From NCBI GenBank assembly GCA_902728285.1, contig CACVBU010000274.1:586942-650941 (forward strand): DNA of 64,000 nt, written 5' to 3'. Below, in pieces: positions 12,101 through 23,706 of the stretch (position 1 is its first letter; every line of letters begins with the position of its first letter). A program made the translations under genes and the position numbers. This DNA is from Clytia hemisphaerica. Taxonomy: Eukaryota; Cnidaria; Hydrozoa; Leptothecata; Clytiidae. The notes under the pieces were generated by a model. It was not told the DNA's origin, searched no databases, and saw nothing but the letters and a program-made list of their open reading frames with translations.

Positions 12101-15100
12101 CTTTTCGACCGTAGTCACGCAGTCAGGCGCGTGCCACTTTATTATTTAATCATCCCTCTAAATCCTTTTTTTACACCTTTTTCTATCATTGTCTATAGGG
12201 GCGAAAAAAGAACTGGAACAAAAAAAATGCCCGCGCGGCAATTGGTGACTACGGTCTGAAAGGTGTGTTGAAGCGGATTAATGGAAAGGATTTGTATTCA
12301 AGTAAGACTCTTTGATATTGCTGGTTAAAATAATTATATAAAAAAAATATGTCTAGTTGTATTTCAGCAAATCGGCTTTTTTCAACTTTTGAATTAACAA
12401 TTTAAAGAGGTCACCTACCGGGTGTGCCGCAAATAAGTTACCTTTTTTGATCTGATATTGTAGGCAGTAGAAAAGAGATTTTTCAAAGATTGTTTCGGAT
12501 TAATTCAGAAGAAAGCCTAACTTAAAATTTGGTGTATTACTTTTTAATTTCACTTCATTGGTTCAAAAGTTATGTTCAAGAATAAAAAGTATTAATTTTT
12601 AAAAATGTCAAAAAAGGCAAAAACGAGAGTATTAAATTGGCTGTAATGAATAGAGACACAAAGCCATTTTATGAATCAGGAAATGTATTTCCATTATGTA
12701 AAAAGCACTTATTTATTTAGCATTTTTGCTCAAAGCTTTCACCTTATCTACCTTTCTCGACGATGATGCACATACAGAAAAACTTTCGGAAACTCTTGGA
12801 AAGATGTTGAAAATTTTGTGGGGGTTGAAGCATTTTGCATCTTGTCTATGCCCAAGGGAACACAGAAGTAAAAAAACAAAAACAAAAACAAAAAAATTGA
12901 GATAAAGAGTGTTACAAGGAGCAAGACTTGGTAAAAGTCTCTCATAAAACGATACCCTTGTTTCTAGCCTTTTTTGACATTTTTAAAAATTGACATTTTA
13001 GGTCATAAAAGGAACATAACTTTTGAACCAATGGAGTAAAATTAAAAAGTAATACACCAAATTTTAAGTTAGGCTTTCCTCTGAATGATTCCGAAACAAT
13101 CTTTGAAAAATCTTTCTGCTACTGCCTGCAATATAAATTCAAAGAGGGTAACTTATTTGTGGCACACCCGGTATATTTCCTATTGCTCCTCCTCAGTTGT
13201 TCCCCACCCTGGATTCAGAAATTTTTCCTCCCCTTAAACCTCCCTTTGGTCTCAAAACCTATATCCCCCTGACCCTAGGAAGACGACATCTAAGATGGCT
13301 TAAGTTCTCTACAATAAGCGAATACAGTGAGTTTGACTGACAATTCCTGCATTTAATAACACACAGGCGTAAATTTATCGTTCTTTTAAGCCATTAGTCG
13401 TTGATAAACAAAGAGGAATCAAATCGTACGGGTGGACAAACTATCCGGGTCGGGGCTGTGGACGTCGAATTTTGTCGTTCTTTTTGTCTATTTTTAGCAA
13501 ATGCAGGAATCGTAACGCTGAAGCCTTCATAGAAAAATATACCTTTTGTTCCCTTTCTTTTCGTTCCTTCTCTTTCTGAAAAAAAACAACAAACGAAAAC
13601 ATTAAAAAAAAAAACTTTTTCAAGTTGATTGGAATATCGCTATTTACTACACCCATTATAGCTCCCCTGTAAATTTCCTTAACTCGAATAAATTTGTGTT
13701 CCCCATGTGTGTTCGAATTATGGATTTTAATTATTCCTAATGATTGTACTTCTCGCTTTTCTTGATAATATAGCAAGGTTCTGCAAGGTTTTTTCAAAAC
13801 ATATCATTATACTGGACGTTACCTGGGCAATGGCAGCTAACCGAACATCTCTCTTCTCTTTCAAATAATCGATCAATGGCGTGGTAAACTTCACCTCTAC
13901 GAAAAGCAAAACAATACTTTAAAGAAAATACACAAAATATCCATGTATCCCAGATATTACTAAGGCTGCTGATGAATGACAGGGTCGCCAACTCGGTGTG
14001 TGAGTAGCTTAGATTGGGTAATCTGACATAGGTTGGTTAGTTAAAATAGATGCCGAGAGTAGATGTAGTTCTCCCCCTAGCACTCCTAGCAATCTCCCAG
14101 GTCAGCGCAATTAGAAAAGGTGATTAACTCCCCCACTCCCGGCTCCACCAACAGCAACCAGATGAATATACTTACTTATATTAAATTTAAGGAGAGAACA
14201 AAAGGAAAGGGGGCACAATCTGTATTCCAGTGGTAATTTAGTTTCCACGTAGGTAAGCATCTTATTGGGCTTTCAAACATTGATCGATGATGCGAGAGAG
14301 AAATAAAATTCCAATAGGAGGATATCATTCTAAACATCCTGTTTGAAGCAAAAAAAGCTTACTGTTTTTATCGATAGCTTTGGCTGCTTCAATTTCTTCG
14401 ATGTAGATCTCAGCACTCGGTAGCTTCTCTTCTTCTTTGTCCAACGATTCCAAGAATTGAATGAATTCTGGATCTGAGGAATATAAAAAGAATTCATGAT
14501 ATACACCACTGGAGAGTCTTCTGGGAACTTTTAAAATTTTCCACCCAATATGTCACTTAAACAATAGAAAAAGTGATGCATTGCTGGGTGGAACAAAAAG
14601 AGAAAAGTTGCATAATTTCCTGAAGTCATATTGCAGTGGTGCATATCATGAATTGTCGAGTGTTGTTGATTGATTTGGGAGTAAAGTGTGGAACAAATGA
14701 TAGAATTAGATAAACAACAAATATTTGTTAGAAAGAATACACCCCGTTTTATCAAGGATAAAATAAAGGGGCCAAATCCCACCCAATGGGAATGTGGATA
14801 TTCTTCTCACTTGGACAGTTTTAAGCCGATTTCTCCAATGAGGAGTAGGTTTTACCGGTTTTTGACGAGTGTACTGTAATATGTGTACTGTAAATAGCAC
14901 TACACAAATGACGAAGGATTCTTTTGATGTAAATAAGTAAAGAAAGCATTTTCACCCTTTTCCAGTGTTCCTGTTTTGTGGTCTTTCTTTTGTCTCTCTT
15001 TGGGTACAAGTTGACACGGTGCAAACTCAACCACCGCACTAAATTCACGACCTGTGGAAAATCAGGAGTATCAGTACATTGTACAAGATAAAACTTAATT

Positions 15101-16457
15101 CTAAAATTGATTTTTCCATGGATCAATGTGAAGTCAGATCACAAACAACAAAAGTTTTTCAAAAAATGAAAATTTTGTTGTTTGTCAATAATATTCGGAT
15201 TAAGTTTTATTTTATTTTTACTGAAGCTGTCATATGGTCAAAGTACACTGTACGCTTTTCTCTTTTATAGCATTATGGGTTTTCATCCATTTCATCATGA
15301 ATATTCGTTACTTTTTGGACGAGGAACCAAATATTGGTCAATTTTGGCCCTTCCAAAGTACACACCTCCTTTGACCTTTGACACAAAACAAAGAGAAGTC
15401 TTGGTGTATCGTTAATAGGATAACACTCTTATAACAGTTAAATTTATACCTGTTGTGTCATAGAAAAGATGTCCATCAAACTTATTTCGAAAATCGTAAA
15501 CATCGTCATAATTTTTGAAGCTAATGTATGCTCTTGAATATGGTTGCATACCAAAGCTAAAAACCAAATGAAAAGTGTTGGGTCACAGTTCTAAAATATC
15601 AGTATATCTAAAGGCTTGGGGACACGAGAACTTTTTTTCGCGTTGGTGCAATGCAACATGCTCCATCCCACCAACACAAGAAAAAAAGTACGTAGTTCCA
15701 TGGTTTATTTATTTTTTTTTTCATGGGACAAAAAGTGAGGGAAATACCCAAAAGACACCATTACTTAATGGCGGGATGTAGGGCGGGCAATAATAAATGA
15801 AATTTCCATCAAACCTTGTGTCACCAGTAGTGAAATAGAAGTATTCATATTCTGGAATGTTTCCTAGCTCTTCTTTCAACGTTTCCTCGTTCAAACTTGT
15901 TGGAAGTCTTCGAATGACTAGCTACAAATACAAAAATTAAAATTATTTTGAAAAAAACAACTTATCCAATCATATAAATTATTTCAACAAAATAACGACA
16001 AAAATCCAGTCAAGAAAACCGTGTTTCTCCGCAAAAAAACATTACTTTAAACAACAACAAATCAAAAAAGTGTTCTTCACACATTTTTTAATAAGAACAA
16101 ACTATGAACCATCTAAAGAACATATTATGGCTTCGATTGCCAAAAATTAAGGAATTAAGAACGCGCAAAGAATTCTAAGGATTTGTGGAATCGAAACACC
16201 CGATTTCTTAGGAAAATGGACAAATTTCGACAAAAATACTCAGAAAATGGTGATGAAAATGTTAAGAACATTTTTAGGCTTTTAACTCAAAAAAGTTAAG
16301 AGCATTCAAAGGATTCAAAAAATTTTGATGTTCTTTATATAATACAAACGTGTGTTTCGAAATTTACCTTTCTGGGATACATGTGTTTTTCTTTCTTCGT
16401 TTTTGGTTTTTCCTTTGGTTTTTGGTCAACAGTAGTATCTGATGCAAGCTTCCCCAT
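6167..16457 (-). CDS. UPF3: UPF3-family nonsense-mediated mRNA decay factor, 14 exons
   Basis: Exons (minus strand): 16368-16457, 15815-15921, 15450-15556, 14956-15051, 14363-14473, 13823-13896, 13543-13575, 11970-12025, 11355-11421, 10139-10322, 9425-9634, 7567-7748, 7072-7165, 6167-6252. All junctions are GT-AG, phases match throughout, and the total is 1497 bases (498 aa; human UPF3A and UPF3B are of similar size). After a basic leader, exons 2-4 encode the RRM-like Smg4/UPF3 domain that binds UPF2: LVIRRLPTSLNEE, YSRAYISFKNYDDVYDF, VVEFAPCQLV. Exon 5 holds the following DPEFIQFLESL helix. Exons 6-12 encode a charged Lys/Arg/Glu/Ser region. Exon 13 has RPEMKIYRPPSERP, matching the C-terminal exon-junction-complex-binding motif. 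By family knowledge, UPF3 links exon-junction complexes to UPF2/UPF1 on mRNAs with premature stops. Oddities: a poly-Gly run at the end of exon 10, an in-frame 12-base tandem duplication in exon 12 (Ser-Gln-Ser-Ala twice), and an uncertain terminal exon. A or B paralogue identity is not resolvable. Confidence 0.9.
6386..6463. repeat. Short hairpin element (about 78 bases)
   Basis: AAGCTGGGTGTCCACTG at the left is matched by its reverse complement at 6447-6463. This is a short foldback sequence just past the last UPF3 intron boundary, and it has no coding potential. Confidence 0.65.
6602..6732. mobile_element. TA-flanked mariner-type MITE, 131 bases
   Basis: CAGTAGAGTCTCT at the left pairs with AGAGACTCCACTG at the right, and TA dinucleotides abut both ends (6600-6601 and 6733-6734). 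The end sequence and TA target are typical of Tc1/mariner/pogo-type miniature elements. It lies in the last UPF3 intron. Confidence 0.7.
6797..6992. mobile_element. TA-flanked MITE with GGCGGGAA motifs
   Basis: The left end is CCTTAAGGGAACTTATTTTG and the right end is TTCCCGCCAAGG, with TA on both sides. The interior repeats forms of TTGGCGGGAA and CCGCCAAAATTA. A decayed relative lies at 4718-5003, and a fragment lies near 41120-41175. Confidence 0.65.
7890..9045. mobile_element. TA-flanked element with about 160-base inverted ends, split by a poly-G-ended insert
   Basis: The left arm (7890-8049) begins CCGGGTGCGCCACAAA. The right arm (about 8888-9045) is its near reverse complement, ending TTTGTGGCGCCTGG. 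TA flanks lie at 7888-7889 and 9046-9047. The related element at 12418-13171 shares the first 16 bases of the end, so both belong to one mariner-like non-autonomous group. The element sits in the UPF3 intron between exons 12 and 11, and 8050-8357 is a later insertion. Confidence 0.75.
8050..8357. mobile_element. Poly-G/C-ended element, copy 1
   Basis: The left end is CCCGGGGGGGGGGG followed by TACTTAGGCAAA; the right end is AGTACCCCCCCCCCGGG. The flanks AGTTACGG (8042-8049) and AGTTATGC (8358-8365) look like a diverged 8-base target duplication. The interior has repeated TAAGGGT-like words and no reading frame. It has the same architecture as 33433-33769 and 56217-58685. Confidence 0.6.
9244..9400. 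mobile_element. 157-base TA-flanked MITE with internal TTAGTCGGCC repeats
   Basis: CCTTATCGGCCAAAACTTAG at the left pairs with its inverse ending CGATAAGG. TA flanks lie at 9242-9243 and 9401-9402. The interior is about five copies of an 18-20 base unit, TTAGTCGGCCTTAATTTT. The right end is only 22 bases from the splice donor of UPF3 exon 11. A right-end-only copy lies near 28243-28267. Confidence 0.75.
11422..11690. repeat. Inverted repeat abutting the UPF3 exon 9 splice acceptor
   Basis: An arm of about 70 bases at 11422-11495 (including ATTCTCCATAGTTAAAG and ACTTCAGGCGTACGAAC) is mirrored at 11618-11690. The loop repeats TTTCGCGAA-type words. The outer end of the left arm is the T-run that serves as the polypyrimidine tract of the exon 9 acceptor on the minus strand. 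It is probably an inserted foldback element. Confidence 0.7.
12418..13171. mobile_element. 754-base TA-flanked element with about 210-base inverted ends
   Basis: The left end CCGGGTGTGCCGCAAATAAG is mirrored at the right, with TA at 12416-12417 and 13172-13173. The arms are near-identical for about 210 bases and include ACTTAAAATTTGGTGTATTA. The central 330 bases are unique and AT-rich. It is non-autonomous and lies in the UPF3 intron between exons 8 and 7. Confidence 0.8.
16090..16355. repeat. AATAAGAACAA-family repeat in UPF3 intron 1
   Basis: It shares AATAAGAACAAACTAT, GGCTTCGATTGCCAAAA, ACACCCGATTTCT and GATGTTCTTTATA with the better-bounded copy at 34852-35102. It ends about 12 bases from the exon 1 splice donor (16367). 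A half copy lies at 28630-28690. Confidence 0.6.
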
Positions 16458-17570
16458 CTTTCAAACGTGAAATGTAATCTCATATATCTTTTTTTTTGGT
16501 CAATTGCTAAAATCAATAAAATAATCATATCGTTTGAGAATTATCGTAAATAAAAATGTTTTAATATGCTAATCATAAAAGAGAGAGAAAAGTACAGTAG
16601 CTGTCCAAGCAAGCAGAAGACAGAAGGGTGTTTGACTTCGTTCTCTTGGGTTGTTTACGTTAATCTTAGTTAGTGGCGTCAAATATATGAAACTTTGAAG
16701 GTATCGATTAACTAAAACTCAATTCACTCGAAAACTTCATGAGATTCAAAGGCAAGGATAATTTTTTTGTCCATTCTACACCCTATTAGAAGCGTCAAAT
16801 TAAGAATTTGCCCAGATCTAAGGGTTCTCCTACGAAAACCTGTTTTAAAAAGGCCTTTTCTGAGTTTCGGACACTGGTCTATAGTTAGGAGAATTATACA
16901 ATTACACCTGATAGTTGAAAAAGAATTAACAAGTGATACTTTTATGGATCTACCTGGTTATCAAGACTAGTCAATGAATATTAGAACAATGAAACACATA
17001 AGACATAACTGGTCAAAATAAAAAATAATAAGGTTTGTTCGGGTAAAATGGTAATTTATTCATTTATAAACTAAAAGAATATTGATATAATGCTTGTAAA
17101 TAGTGATTCTTTCATAGCTAGATGAAAGACAAATTTCATCATTTTCACATTCGATGAACTGACAAAGGTGTTTTGTGATTTAAAGACTGACGGAGGTAAC
17201 AATAAAGAAATGTTTTAGTTTTAAAGCATTTACAATTATTTTCACAACGCAGAACAATTATCATTACATTGTTAGTAGTTTGATAAAGGTATAAGCAGGT
17301 ATCATTCATTTCAAAATAGCAGTTTTTTTTTTAATTTTGCATATGATACTTAAAAATACATTTCCCCTTGATAAAAGTTAGACTAGTCCAGTCAGGATTA
17401 ATTCTTAAGTCTCTTACAACATTGCACATTTTGATAATGAATTTCACCTATTTCTAAGCCTTTAAAAATGTGAAATTTTATTTCCAATTATTTCCCAAGA
17501 CAGCAGTCAATCATCTTTACTAAATTTTTATCCACAGGAGGCTGGTTGGCTGTAGCCTTTAGCTACTGTA
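16458..17570. other. Region upstream of UPF3; no gene recognised
   Basis: It is AT-rich with many T- and A-runs. It presumably includes the UPF3 5'UTR and promoter. The short open frames here show no recognisable domain. No clear core promoter element can be assigned. Confidence 0.3.
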
Positions 17571-17981
17571 GCTGTAGTTGATGATGCGAATCCTAATGAA
17601 GTAAGATATACATTTGGCAATAGATCTCAGCTTCAAAATGTGCAAAGTGGTCAATTTGCACTGGAACCAACAGCTCTGTCAATTCTACAACAATACATTG
17701 GTTTCACAGAATTCAGAATCAAATGCTTCAAGCCTGGACACAATCGCACACTCAGTGTGGGTTTGTCTGGCACACAAATAATTTCATTCTTACTGAACCC
17801 CTTTAACATAGCTTACAATGGTCATTGTGGTGCATCAAGATTTTTACCTGATGATAGCTCAGTCATTGGTGGAACGAATTGTCAACAGACATGCACGGGA
17901 TATCATATACATGGTGATATACACATGGCCCGTTCTATGCAGGATCGAATCATGTTGTTTGGTTGCAAATTTCAGATGTGA
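17571..17981 (+). CDS. Orphan 3'-terminal exon, extracellular cnidarian-type domain (tentative)
   Basis: After a possible acceptor (TACTGTAG at about 17563-17570) a frame is open for about 137 codons to TGA at 17979-17981. It contains FTEFRIKCFKPGHNRTLSVG, then spaced cysteines in NGHCGASRFLPDDSS and GGTNCQQTC. The pattern of an RI-K-CFKPGH-RT motif followed by CG-S...LPDD resembles extracellular proteins that I recall from cnidarian genomes, including some skeletal-matrix-associated proteins. That is recognition from memory, not a search. Stops lie just upstream in frame, and no partner exon was found. It could be a terminal exon, a gene fragment or a pseudogene. It diverges from UPF3, lying head to head. 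Confidence 0.4.
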   Translation, partial: AVVDDANPNEVRYTFGNRSQLQNVQSGQFALEPTALSILQQYIGFTEFRIKCFKPGHNRTLSVGLSGTQIISFLLNPFNIAYNGHCGASRFLPDDSSVIGGTNCQQTCTGYHIHGDIHMARSMQDRIMLFGCKFQM

Positions 17982-20479
17982 TGATGTTTTTTCCTTAGAC
18001 ATTGGAACTTGGGAGTTTTATCTTCGTTAAATTGAAACACACTATACAGAATTTATCTGGGCACTTACAGGAAATTTGTTATCTAATTGGTGATGGTAGT
18101 CTTGTAATAAGCCTTGAAATTTCGATTTTGACCTCAGACTAGTTTTAAAACGATCACCATGCTGCAAATCCTGGTAAATTTCAAATTCTAGTTTTAGGAA
18201 ATAAGAATATTCCTAAAGAAATTTCTGTTAGAAATGCAACAATGAAATCTGCGAATTATTATATTAATATCATTCAACATTTCTCCAAATTTAGGTCAAG
18301 AGTAAGGAGTTTTAACTAGATATTCAAAACGTTCTACATCTTGAGCAACAAAAGTTGTTATTTTAACAATATTTAATTTTATTATATTATGTCAATAATC
18401 AAAAATGTGCACTTGTTAATTTGAATGCATTGTAATAAAACATAAGAGACATATAAGACACTGAAATGTAAAACAATTCATGAAATTCAGCTTTGCTTTC
18501 TATAATGTCAGGTCAACAAAATTTTGAATCTGAAGTTCATGCAATAAATTGTAGCAAAGATATATTATGAAGAAATAAATTTTAACTTCAGAAAAAAAAT
18601 CAGCAGACAATTTATTTAAAAGGCTAACTCTCAACGTTTTGGAGCCCAATCCCTTCTATTCCCAGTAAGCCTGTTCTGGAAAAAAGTTCCTGGAATATCC
18701 AAGTTCCTGGGATATCTAAGCTCCAGTCCTTAATTATTAACGAGGTCCAGTTTGCCCATTGTTTTGCATACTTTGAAGGATTGTAAATTTTGGTTCTAGA
18801 CTGATGTGAAAAGGTTAAAAAGACAAGTATTATGGGCAAAATTTGGGGCATTTGTCTGTGCTCTATTTCAGTTTTGCTAGGCTAAACAAGACAAACCAAA
18901 AATGTATGGAATCCAGTGAATATTTCGCCAAGGGAAACCCTTGCCATAGAAGACAGAATATTCTTTGAAACGAGTATGGCAAAGTCATATTAGAATTGAT
19001 TGAATGAATTGATTTTCCAAAGGCAAGATATTATCCACAGTCAAAGCCATATTTCTATCATCCACACATAACTCCACCATTTTTAAATGATTTTTTTGTA
19101 GCTGAGCCTCTTTAAATAATGAACTGCAAAAAACATAACAAAAAAACAAAATTGTAAGCAGCGATGCAGGATTTTCAAAGATTAGCATTATCTAAGTTAT
19201 TAAAATGTTGATTTTTAGTATTTCTATTTGGTTACAAAGGAATCTCCAATCACGGTCGCTTCATTATTTCTTATTCGGCATTTCAAAAAAGGGTCCGAAA
19301 ATCAGAAGGTTTTCTTCTTCAATTTCCGAAGAACATGTTCAAAATCTTTGAAGCCATATTTTTCTGATAGCTTGACCGATCAGTGAACGGGATCTGAAAA
19401 CAGAATGGAAAAAGACATTGTCAGTGAAGTATGAGAGGCGATTAAACAAATTATCCGATTCACCCCGGGTATCCAACTCACCCCGTCCTATGGTAACCAG
19501 TGCGCGAACGATCTTTTGAAAGAAAAAATTACAGCTCCACTCGCAGGTAATAGTAATACTTTAACTCTCCTCCGAGATGATACAGGGGTATTTGAACTTT
19601 TCAAAACCACGCGCTTTTTCACTTAAAAAGCATCTTTTTTATAAGAACTTTAGCGTTTTACTAACCTGCTTATTTTTGTAAAAAAATTTTTGTCGTCCGT
19701 TTTTTGTTTTCTTTTTCAAGTTTTTCTCATCGAAAAGCACGACGTGTCTTCTTTTCCCCTTCTTTTTTAATTGTGATCGCAAGCTGTCGAATGTTTTGAC
19801 GTTGCAATGTCTTCATTTTGAATATAGTGTGTTTGGATTGTTCAGAACTCTTCTTGTTCATAATCACCTTATAAAAAACATTTCATCTCGCGATCAGCCA
19901 TGTTTACAAAAATCCCAAATTTCATGATTTTTTTACTTGGCTTCTCTCAAAATTGGTTTGGTCGGTGTTGTTCGAGATCTAGTGCTCCGTTTATTTTAAT
20001 TTTTGGACAGATTGCTAGGAATAGTTCGAGGATTCTGCTGCACAAAGGAAATTCTATAGAAATTTGTTTTTGGTTTTTTTTTTTCAAGTTCAAAGAGGTG
20101 CGTTGTTCGTGCACTGGAGTCATTCGTGCACTGGTAACTTGACTCCTATCTATATATAGCCAATCAGTGATTCCAGTTTTCGTATTATTCTTAAATATCT
20201 CTAAAAGAAGGGTGTCAGAATTAGATGAGGAATGTCACTATAAGACCAACTTACGGTACTACTGTTGACTGTTTCATATTGTTTGTTGCTCTTGAGTCTT
20301 GTACTGTGGTGGAAAATAAAAGTCTATTATTGATTTGGGAGGAAAGCAACAAAGAATGCTAGAGGCCTGGCTACTCGAGTATGTGATGTGTGTTGCCACT
20401 GTAGAAAAAACTATACTTTACCATTCTTTGATTTACTCTAACCTTAAATCCAATCGATATTCGAAATCTTCTATATCGC
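17982..20479. other. Gene-free stretch with repeat fragments
   Basis: It is AT-rich. About 19490-20150 shares segments with 24000-25700, for example an AAAGAAAAAAT...CTCGCAGGTAA-type stretch and a GGAAATTCT...AATTTGTTTTTGG stretch, so it is probably a dispersed repeat. Near 20205-20270 a fragment, TCTAAAAGAAGGGTGTCAG, matches the ends of the element at 59048-59425. A minus-strand frame starting with ATG at about 19861 is basic and short, and I cannot assign it. Confidence 0.3.
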
Positions 20480-23333
20480 CGCTCTCTTACGAAAAGAAGA
20501 AGAAAAATTACAAAGCAATTTTTAAAATGCACGTCCCAATCAAAGAAGACTAAAATAACAAAGGAACTTTTGACAATTGAAAAGGACTTACAAAAATCAT
20601 TTAGGGATTCCATGTGTTATGTTGAAAATATAGCAATCAATTCCATAAAGAAAAACTCAAAATATTTCTTTGCTTATGCGAGAAAGAAAGCAAAGATAAA
20701 AACGAAAATTGGCCCTCTGCTGAACACAAATGGTGAATTAACGCAACAAAGCAAAGAAATGGCTGAAATTCTGTCAAGACAATATGATTCCGTCTTCAGT
20801 GCACCAAAACCATTTGATATATAATGCAGAGTGAAAATGATGAAGTCAACGTAGATATCATTTCAGATCTACAAGTTACAGAAGATGATTTAATAAAAGC
20901 AATCAACGATCTGTCCCAAACTGCAGCACCAGGTCCGGATGGTTTCCCTGCAACCTTTCTCAAACAATGCAAAGAAGAACTTTCTATTACTCTTTGTATC
21001 CCCTGGAGACAAAGTTTGGACAAAGGGATTGTCCCAGACGAACTTAAAAGATGTACAATCACACCAATCTACAAAGGAGGTACAGTAGCAGATCACTTGC
21101 ATCAAATTATAGACCAGTAGCCCTAACATCGCATGTCATCAAGATATTTGAAAAACTACTCAGAGCACATATTGTAAAGCACATGGATGAAAATAATCTG
21201 TTCAATCCCAATCAACATGGATTCAGAAGCGGGCGTTCATGTTTGAGTCAGATTTTGGAACAATATGACCTGATACTAAATATATTGGACAAAGATGCTA
21301 ATGCGGATGTTGTTTACCTAGATTTTTCAAAGGCTTTTGACAAAGTAGACCATTCAATTGTCCTACGAAAAATAAAGAAACTAGGAATAGATGGAAAATT
21401 ATTATAGTGGCTAAAGTCCTTCCTAACAGAGAGAAAACAATCAGTGCTAGTGAATGGTGTCACTTCTGAATCACAACAAGTCATTTCAGGAGTCCCTCAA
21501 GGTAGTGTTTTGGGACCTTTAATTTTCCTCATATTGATTGGGGATATTGAAAAGGAAGTGGTGCACAGCTTTCTCAAATCCTTCGCTGATGACACTCACG
21601 CCACAAAGGAAGTCAAAACTCTAGAAGATACTGCCCTACTTCAAAACGATCTTGATAGAATATATAAATGGACGGATGACAACAATATGAAGCTAAATGA
21701 TATAAAATTTGAACTCTTGCGCTATGGAAAGAACCATGAGATCAAGACTCAAACAAGCTATACATCACCGTCTGGTGTTGAGATTGAAAACAAAGATGTT
21801 GTGAAAGACCTTGGAATCCTGATGGGCAGTAATTGTACATTTCAGAAGCAAATTACTGCAGTAATCGAAAAGGCTAAAAACTTCTTGGATCCTGAGAACT
21901 TTTTCTTCACGATCTTTAAATTGTATGATCGTACTATATAAATCATTGGTGATACCAATATTAGAATATTGCTCCGTTCTGTGGAGCCCGAATGCAGTTG
22001 GTCTCATTCAGAGACTTGAAGATATTCAAAAGTCCTTTTTGAAAGGTAAATGGCACCCCAAATAATTATTGGGATAGTGTCTAAAATAGACAAAAATTTA
22101 CTCACTTCAAAGGTAGGGTGCGAACTCATCGGGATTTTTTGCGTGGAAAAAGTCAAAAATCAAGATTAGAACATTCCATCCATCATAATTTATCTTTAAC
22201 AACTCCAAACTTGTTCATTCTTTTTTTTAAATACTCAGAATTTATCAGAGAAAACAAAGAAAAAAACCCCATCCCATTACCTACCATCAATAAAAAGATA
22301 TACCATTTATTAGACATCAAGGTGAAAAAATGGCGACTCGGAATTCGTGGCACCACCGTCGACCTTGACCACCATTTTTCAAATGGCTATCGCTATTGAG
22401 CTGGATTACTTAAAGACTCTCGGTTTTTTAATAAAAAGAAAGATAGTACTTTAGTTTGTCACGTGGTAGCCTTTTCGATAATCTACGGGTCGTCTTTAAA
22501 TTGAGAAAAGAGAAGAAATTTCGATTTTTCGGCACTTTCCTGAAATTTTTATCAGGACTACCATATATCGTTGGAAAGCTAAGGGTTTCAGCTTTTCATT
22601 GGTAAAATTTGTTTTTAGCTATTATTTCCAGCTCATTGATTGGCCATAGGCTAAAGTTTAACATACATCGGGATGATTTTCAGACCGAGCCAGCAAAACT
22701 CCTCACGCCCCGCCACGCGGAAGGCTAGAATTCACCCGCCATCTTTAATGTTTTTTGGTGCTGGCCAAAGGTCATTTCTTGGTTGCGCGTCGTGGTAGGG
22801 AGACGATTCCTTGAAAAGGTGGTTTTTTTGTGGTTTGAAAATGGAATAACTTTGGAACTACTTAACCAATTTTAACAAAATGACCCCTCATTTTTCTCAC
22901 AAAGGTAAGGACTTTCAAATAAAATTAGTTTGGTTTTCGAAATTTGAGGGGAAAATTTTGGCCTGACCACCCTACAAAGGCGAAGAGAACGCTACAGAAT
23001 AAAATAATGTATGTCTGGAAGGTGATGGAAAAGATTGTATCTACTGTAAATGGTATCAAAACCACTAAAACCCCCGGCTGGGCCGGATGTGTACACTGTC
23101 AATTCCAAAGAACCAAACATCAAAATTTAGAGACAGCACACTTGACTTGCAGTAGTGCAAGGTGCAAAACTTTTTAATGCTATGCCAAAGAGCATCAGAA
23201 ACCTCAAAAACATTTCTATCGATAAATTCAAAAGAGCCCTGGACACACACCTTAAGTCTATCCCAGATGAACTCCATGGATATATTGGGTGCAGGAGAGC
23301 TAAATTCAAATTCATTCAATAATTGACAGTCAG
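20480..23333 (+). pseudogene. Dead LINE reverse transcriptase, same family as the 45 kb LINE
   Basis: The translated pieces run in order. YFFAYARKKAKIKTKIGPL lies N-terminal to the reverse transcriptase. Next come APGPDGFPATFLK, NYRPVALTSH, HGFRSGRSCLSQ, VVYLDFSKAFDKVDHS, ISGVPQGSVLGP and the catalytic FADDTHATKE (about 21583-21612), then VVKDLGILMG. The frame breaks near 20822, near 21100 and at a TAG near 21405, and more follow. The C-terminal end (GAKLFNAMPKSIRN, about 23160-23330) is displaced about 900 bases downstream by unrelated sequence at about 22060-22970. No endonuclease is present, so it is 5'-truncated. Confidence 0.85.
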
Positions 23334-23336
23334 GCA

Positions 23337-23706
23337 CATCCTGGCAATAAATGAACAGGGTATTTTTCACTTGCGACCATTTGCAAATGAACAGGGTTGA
23401 AAACGAAAGTGACGTAATAGCGCCGAATACCCAGTTTAATTGAACCGGGTTGGAAATATTTTGCTTCATTTCAAAGAACTGCATAGATGAAATTTTTTTT
23501 CCATGGGTCAATTTTGTCTTCGAAGATTGAAGAAACTTTTAACGAAAAAATAAAGTTTTCTTCCTTTTTCAGTTTGAAGTTCATTTTTATTCATTTTCAC
23601 GCTTTTAGTCTGAGACGTCCTATCTCATTTACACTGGGTGACAAATACCCCATGCAAATGCTCACCCCGTTCATTTGCCAGGATGTGCCCAGGATGTGCC
23701 TGACTG
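23337..23706. mobile_element. MITE copy B with CAGTCAGG ends (uninterrupted)
   Basis: CAGTCAGGCACATCCTGGCA at the left mirrors TGCCAGGATGTGCCTGACTG at the right. The body is near-identical to copy A at 513-1618 minus its nested insert, including CCCAGTTTAATTGAACCGGG across the empty site. No clear target duplication is seen. It abuts the dead LINE on the left and the CAGTCT element on the right. Confidence 0.75.
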
